The position numbers and the translations under genes are program-made. The notes under the pieces were generated by a model. The model ran no database searches, was not told the DNA's origin, and was given only the letters and a program-made list of their open reading frames with translations. A stretch of 13,201 nucleotides of DNA from Clostridia bacterium (GTDB lineage: Bacteria; Bacillota_A; Clostridia; Christensenellales; UBA1242). The stretch is from positions 1 to 13,201 of the forward strand of contig JAQVQJ010000015.1 of the NCBI GenBank assembly GCA_028701635.1, in the 5' to 3' direction. Below, one piece after another: positions 10,192 to 13,201 of this stretch; positions within the stretch are counted from its first letter, which is position 1; every line of letters begins with the position of its first letter.

Positions 10192-10192
10192 G

Positions 10193-10966
10193 TTGAAGAA
10201 GAATAGAACTTTTAATAAGATATTTATATTTTTATTTTCAATCATATGCGTTGTTGCTTGTGTTTTTGTGGCTCAAGTGTGTTCTTCTTTTTTAGCTATT
10301 GGGAGTCTTGCAGTTTCTTCCAATACAACAAATAGTATTTCGGAGTTTAAAGTGTATGCGATTTCATTAGGGGCTCATTCTACAAAATATTTAGCCGATA
10401 CAAGTGCGGCGACTTTTAAACAAAAGAATGCAGGGGGATATGTTTTAAAAGTAAATGGAGCTTATCATGTTTTAGCTTCTGCCTATGAGAAAGAAAACGA
10501 TGCCAAACTAGTGCAAGATAATCTTTTATTGGAAGAGATTAATAGTGAAATTATAGAATTAACTTTTGAAAGCATCTTATTTGAAAGTGTGAGCTCAAAA
10601 TCACAAGAAAAAGAATTTATTGACAGTTTAAGTGTTTTTAAAATTGTGTTTTTAGAACTCTATGATGTTTCAGTTTCTCTCGATACTTCTGTTATAGATA
10701 AAACAATGGCTAAAATAGAAATAATCTCAATAAAAGCTGATGTTGAAGAAAGGTTAGAAAAGATAAATAAGGGAACGACAGCAATTGATGGAATTTACTA
10801 CCAAACAATAAAAAATAAGTATAATGATGTTATAGATGCTTTAATTTTATTAAAAAATTATGAAGAAACCGATGGCATTATATTGTCTGCAAAAATAAAA
10901 TATTATTATCTTAACATACTAGATATGGCGACTGACTTAATTAACACATTAAACAATGAAATCTAG
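10193..10966 (+). CDS. Membrane-anchored or exported protein with SPOR-like segment
   Basis: The N-terminus is basic and then strongly hydrophobic (about residues 9-38), a signal anchor or signal peptide. Residues about 50-115 fit a SPOR-like fold: FKVYAISLGAHS, a helix, then GGYVLKVNGAYHVLASAY and DAKLVQDNL. SPOR domains bind septal peptidoglycan stripped of stem peptides, but this match is from pattern alone. The remaining 140 residues look helical and carry no motif I recognise. The start is TTG at 10193, preceded by AAAGGG (10180-10185) seven bases upstream; no ATG-initiated form keeps the intact signal sequence. It is divergent from groES and followed 70 bases later by the Ser/Asn/Arg-rich gene at 11037, with no terminator between, so the two are probably co-transcribed. 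A role at the cell envelope is inferred. Confidence 0.75.
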   Translation: MKKNRTFNKIFIFLFSIICVVACVFVAQVCSSFLAIGSLAVSSNTTNSISEFKVYAISLGAHSTKYLADTSAATFKQKNAGGYVLKVNGAYHVLASAYEKENDAKLVQDNLLLEEINSEIIELTFESILFESVSSKSQEKEFIDSLSVFKIVFLELYDVSVSLDTSVIDKTMAKIEIISIKADVEERLEKINKGTTAIDGIYYQTIKNKYNDVIDALILLKNYEETDGIILSAKIKYYYLNILDMATDLINTLNNEI

Positions 10967-11024
10967 TATTTTTTTCGCTTTCTGGGGCACACTAAACTTG
11001 GCAAGGCTTTTAGCTTTGACTTTT

Positions 11025-11032
11025 AGGAGGTG
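11025..11032 (+). promoter_or_regulatory. Near-perfect Shine-Dalgarno that sets the start at 11037
   Basis: AGGAGGTG at 11025-11032 complements the 16S rRNA tail almost perfectly and lies six bases (from AGGAGG) before ATG 11037. It is the strongest ribosome site in the window. It argues for initiation at 11037, not at the in-frame ATG 10956 inside the upstream gene. Confidence 0.85.
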
Positions 11033-11036
11033 GAAA

Positions 11037-11240
11037 ATGTTCGGCATGAGAAATAGTCAGAAGAATTCAAAAGCTTCTAACCGTTCAAGATCAAATGTTG
11101 AATCTTCAAGAGAATCAAATAACTCGAGAGGATCCCAATCTTCAAGCGCAAGAGGGACTAAGTCCTCAAATACGAGTGGGTCACAAGGGGCTTCAACAAG
11201 AAATTGCTCAACAAGAAACTCCAGCGGATCTAATAATTAA
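11037..11240 (+). CDS. Small Ser/Asn/Arg-rich low-complexity protein (67 residues)
   Basis: I do not recognise a family. Of 67 residues 22 are Ser, 11 Asn and 8 Arg, with 3 Lys against 2 Glu, so it is basic (about +9) and almost certainly disordered. After MFGM there is no hydrophobic segment. A single Cys sits at residue 57, inside a duplicated STRN motif (TCAACAAGAAA at 11193 and 11208). All six Ser codons are used, which suggests selection on the protein rather than a recent DNA repeat expansion. The start is fixed by the AGGAGG at 11025-11030. It follows the SPOR-like gene, probably in one transcript, and ends before a strong terminator (11255-11284), so it looks like a real, well-expressed gene. 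Binding of nucleic acid or an anionic polymer is possible from charge, but function is unknown. Confidence 0.75.
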   Translation: MFGMRNSQKNSKASNRSRSNVESSRESNNSRGSQSSSARGTKSSNTSGSQGASTRNCSTRNSSGSNN

Positions 11241-11254
11241 TTAGATTCAAGAAG

Positions 11255-11284
11255 AAAGACTGCTAGAAAGTAGCAGTCTTTTTT
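11255..11284 (+). terminator. Strong intrinsic terminator after the Ser/Asn/Arg-rich gene
   Basis: An 11-bp perfect stem pairs 11255-11265 (AAAGACTGCTA) with 11271-11281 around a 5-base loop (GAAAG), followed by a run of T to 11284. It ends the 10193-11240 transcript before the next promoter. Confidence 0.9.
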
Positions 11285-11294
11285 AATATCTTTC

Positions 11295-11323
11295 TTGTGT
11301 TTTTTGACATAATGTAATATCAT
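11295..11323 (+). promoter_or_regulatory. Candidate promoter of the PolC-like gene, placing +1 on its ATG
   Basis: TTGTGT (11295-11300), a 17-base spacer and TATCAT (11318-11323) put +1 at 11330, the A of the ATG. No ribosome site precedes that ATG, in keeping with a leaderless transcript. A perfect TTGACA at 11304-11309 competes as the -35, but its best-spaced -10 (TATATG, 11327-11332) would start transcription inside the gene. Confidence 0.4.
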
Positions 11324-11329
11324 AGATAT

Positions 11330-12856
11330 ATGGATTGGCTAACGACTTTAATAGATAGAGAATTTAACGGAAAGTTTTCTTTCCTTAAATTACTAGATGT
11401 TGTGTACAACAAAGAAAACAAGCAATGCTTGATAACTTTTTTATATCCTGAAAATAAGGTATTTAGCGATGAAAACAAAGAAGAAGTAACAAAATTTATA
11501 AAAAAAAAATTAGAATTAAATGCGAAAATTACTATTAAGTTTAGAAAAAGCTTTTTAGATGATGAACTAATAGAAAGAAATTTTTTTACATTATTAAAAA
11601 CAGAATACCCCTCGATATATGCTCTTTCAAAAAGTAGTTTAAAAATTGAAAAAGATTTTAACAATATCAATATTAAATTTAAAATGGAAAAGACTTCAGC
11701 CGAGTACATTAATGAAGATGAGTTTAAAACAAAATTAAAAAATTTATTAGAATTAAAGTTCTGTTGTGAGTTTTCTATTAATTTAGAAAAGATAGAGATA
11801 GAGTTTAACGAAATTGAAAACATTAAAACAAAAAATGCAGATAATGTTTTTTCACAAAAAACACCAAGATACGAGGTTCAAATTGTAAAAAAGATTTTTG
11901 GGAAAGAAATCTGTCCAAAGCCGGAATTTATTAAGAATATAAAAGGCGAAAAAACCTCGGTTATACTTGCAGGAAAAATTGAGAACATTGAAAAGAAGAG
12001 TTATGAGTCCAAAAAGCAAAAAACAAAAGGACAAACTAAACATTATTATTGCTTTGAATTGAATGATTCAATAAATAGAATAGATGTAAAGTATTTTACC
12101 CCTGCCTCTAATGAAAAGAAAATGGATACATTAAAAAATGGAGATGAGGTTTTAATTATTGGTGATGTTCGTTCTTTCAATAACAAATTATCGCTTTATA
12201 TAAAAGAAATTTCTTTTTGTAAACTTCCAGAAAAAATAGAAATCCCTGTTATTTTCAGTAATGAATATGAGTATACAAAACCAGAAGTATATTCTGTTTT
12301 GTCTCAAGCGAATTTATTTAAAAAACAGATTAAATATATAGAAACTATTTATTCTAACTCCTACGTTGTTTTTGATGTAGAAACAACAGGTTTAAACTAT
12401 GAAACAGAAGAGTTGTTGGAAATAGGGGCAGTGAAAATACAAGATGGCAAAATTATTTCTAAATTTGCAACTTTAATCAAACCAAAAAGCCCAATCCCAC
12501 ATAGTGCGACATTAATTAATAATATAACGGACAGTATGGTTGCAAATAGTCCAAAGGTTGAAGTTGCTATAAGAGATTTCTATCGCTTTTCCCGTGGTGC
12601 GAAATTAGTTGGATATAATGTTGGGTTTGACCAAAAGTTTATACAGAAAGCGGCAAAGGATCAAGGGCTTTTCTTCGATAATGAATTTGTTGATGTTTTA
12701 CCACTTGCAAGAGCAAAATTAAGAATGACTAGATATAAGCTAACTGATGTCGTTAAACGCCTACAAATTGAGTTAGAAGGCGCGCATCGCGCTCTTGCCG
12801 ACTCTCTCGCCACCGCTGAAGTTTTCCTTGAACTAAACTCAGTTAATTATGCTTAA
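11330..12856 (+). CDS. PolC-like OB-fold plus DEDDh 3'-5' exonuclease protein lacking PHP and polymerase domains
   Basis: The 508 residues match the front of Bacillota DNA polymerase III PolC, then stop. Residues 1 to about 180 resemble the PolC N-terminal domains (for example PSIYALSKSSLKIEKDF). About 210-300 form an OB-fold of PolC type (VILAGKIENIEKK, then GDEVLIIGDV). A linker of about 45 residues replaces the PHP segment. Residues 345-505 are a DnaQ-type exonuclease with the DEDDh set intact: DVETTG (Asp349, Glu351), YNVGFD (Asp434), and HRALAD (His486, Asp491). No PHP motif, polymerase palm or fingers follow, and full PolC is about 1440 residues. Likely activity is 3'-5' trimming of single-stranded DNA or RNA, perhaps proofreading or repair. 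Downstream sequence is a new promoter and gene, so this is not a simple frameshift. ATG 11330 has no ribosome site. Confidence 0.85.
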   Translation: MDWLTTLIDREFNGKFSFLKLLDVVYNKENKQCLITFLYPENKVFSDENKEEVTKFIKKKLELNAKITIKFRKSFLDDELIERNFFTLLKTEYPSIYALSKSSLKIEKDFNNINIKFKMEKTSAEYINEDEFKTKLKNLLELKFCCEFSINLEKIEIEFNEIENIKTKNADNVFSQKTPRYEVQIVKKIFGKEICPKPEFIKNIKGEKTSVILAGKIENIEKKSYESKKQKTKGQTKHYYCFELNDSINRIDVKYFTPASNEKKMDTLKNGDEVLIIGDVRSFNNKLSLYIKEISFCKLPEKIEIPVIFSNEYEYTKPEVYSVLSQANLFKKQIKYIETIYSNSYVVFDVETTGLNYETEELLEIGAVKIQDGKIISKFATLIKPKSPIPHSATLINNITDSMVANSPKVEVAIRDFYRFSRGAKLVGYNVGFDQKFIQKAAKDQGLFFDNEFVDVLPLARAKLRMTRYKLTDVVKRLQIELEGAHRALADSLATAEVFLELNSVNYA

Positions 12857-12864
12857 ATTGGGTA

Positions 12865-12892
12865 TTGACAAAGCCTTTTTATAGATTAGAAT
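12865..12892 (+). promoter_or_regulatory. Promoter of the right-edge gene
   Basis: A perfect TTGACA (12865-12870), 16-base spacer and TAGAAT (12887-12892) lie just after the PolC-like stop codon. +1 at about 12899 leaves a leader of about 24 bases with a proper ribosome site. Confidence 0.7.
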
Positions 12893-12922
12893 AATTATAT
12901 TCAAACTAATAAGGAGAAAAAA

Positions 12923-13201
12923 ATGGAAAGAGAATTTGATTGTAGAGATTTAATTATTTTTAAGGCGGGAACTGATTTTAAATTTAAAATAGGAATTAAG
13001 AATAAAGACAAAATAAAAGTAAAAGATTTACTGGACAAAAACTGGAAAATTTATCCTATAGAAGAAGTTAGAGATATAAAAGAAGTACAAGATTATATTC
13101 GCCTTTTAATAAGTGATTATAAAATAAGAGATTCTCGTTTTTATAAGTTGAATGAGTTGCCTAAGATTTTAAGAGGAACTAAAAGGTTAATAAAACAATT
13201 T
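12923..13201 (+). CDS. Unrecognised protein, 3' partial at the window edge
   Basis: An open frame of 93 codons runs from ATG 12923 off the right end. AAGGAG at 12911-12916, six bases before the ATG, and the promoter at 12865-12892 support a real gene with its own transcript. The visible N-terminus is soluble and rich in Lys, Asp and Ile (KIGIKNKDKIKVKDLL, then KLNELPKILRGTKRL). There is no signal peptide or membrane helix and no motif that I recognise. It begins 66 bases after the PolC-like gene, with no terminator seen between, so some read-through is possible. Function cannot be given from this part. Confidence 0.7.
   Translation, partial: MEREFDCRDLIIFKAGTDFKFKIGIKNKDKIKVKDLLDKNWKIYPIEEVRDIKEVQDYIRLLISDYKIRDSRFYKLNELPKILRGTKRLIKQF

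Noticed and set aside
10956..11036. Longer form of the Ser/Asn/Arg-rich protein starting at ATG 10956 with a hydrophobic N-terminus
   Set aside because: The strong AGGAGG at 11025-11030 sits within this extension and points to ATG 11037. ATG 10956 lies inside the upstream gene without a comparable ribosome site.
11320..11823. 167-codon minus-strand frame opposite the PolC-like gene
   Set aside because: Its Phe/Leu/Ser-rich translation is what the AT-rich Lys/Glu/Asn codons of the real gene give when read in reverse.

Overview
The window is very AT-rich, densely coded DNA from a low-GC Gram-positive-type bacterium, most likely an uncultured Bacillota (Firmicutes) lineage. The evidence is AAGGAG/AGGAGG ribosome sites, a groES-groEL operon, a PolC-type N-terminal plus exonuclease protein (PolC is a Bacillota replicase family), and surface proteins held by one C-terminal membrane helix with a short basic tail. 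All nine stop codons in view are TAA or TAG. The exact taxon cannot be fixed from the sequence.

Layout, left to right. (1) 3-272 (+) is the C-terminal end of a membrane-anchored protein with an SH3-like segment. It ends at a bidirectional terminator (336-370). (2) On the minus strand, a cardiolipin synthase (1363-2805) is followed 59 bases downstream by an unrecognised 299-residue protein with charged tails (404-1303). (3) On the plus strand, divergent from cls, is a 1744-residue secreted surface protein (2910-8144). It carries about 15 tandem MBG/YDG-type beta domains, a C-terminal domain and a membrane anchor. (4) A convergent terminator (8151-8182) separates it from the minus-strand groES-groEL operon (10043 down to 8166). 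(5) Divergent from groES is a plus-strand pair: a membrane-anchored protein with a SPOR-like segment, started at TTG 10193, and a 67-residue Ser/Asn/Arg-rich protein (11037-11240). A strong terminator follows. (6) 11330-12856 (+) encodes a 508-residue protein with PolC-like N-terminal, OB-fold and DEDDh exonuclease regions but no PHP or polymerase domain. (7) A good promoter and ribosome site precede an unrecognised gene that runs off the right end (12923 onward).

The genes do not form one pathway. They cover envelope work (cls, the MBG protein, the left-edge membrane protein, the SPOR-like protein), protein folding (groESL) and DNA metabolism (the PolC-like exonuclease). No mobile element, CRISPR array, tRNA or rRNA was seen, and no gene-free stretch exceeds about 150 bases. 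The points most worth a second look are the polymerase-less PolC relative, a recurring promoter geometry that puts the predicted transcription start at or next to the start codon (leaderless mRNA) for cls, the MBG gene and the PolC-like gene, and the small Ser/Asn/Arg-rich protein.
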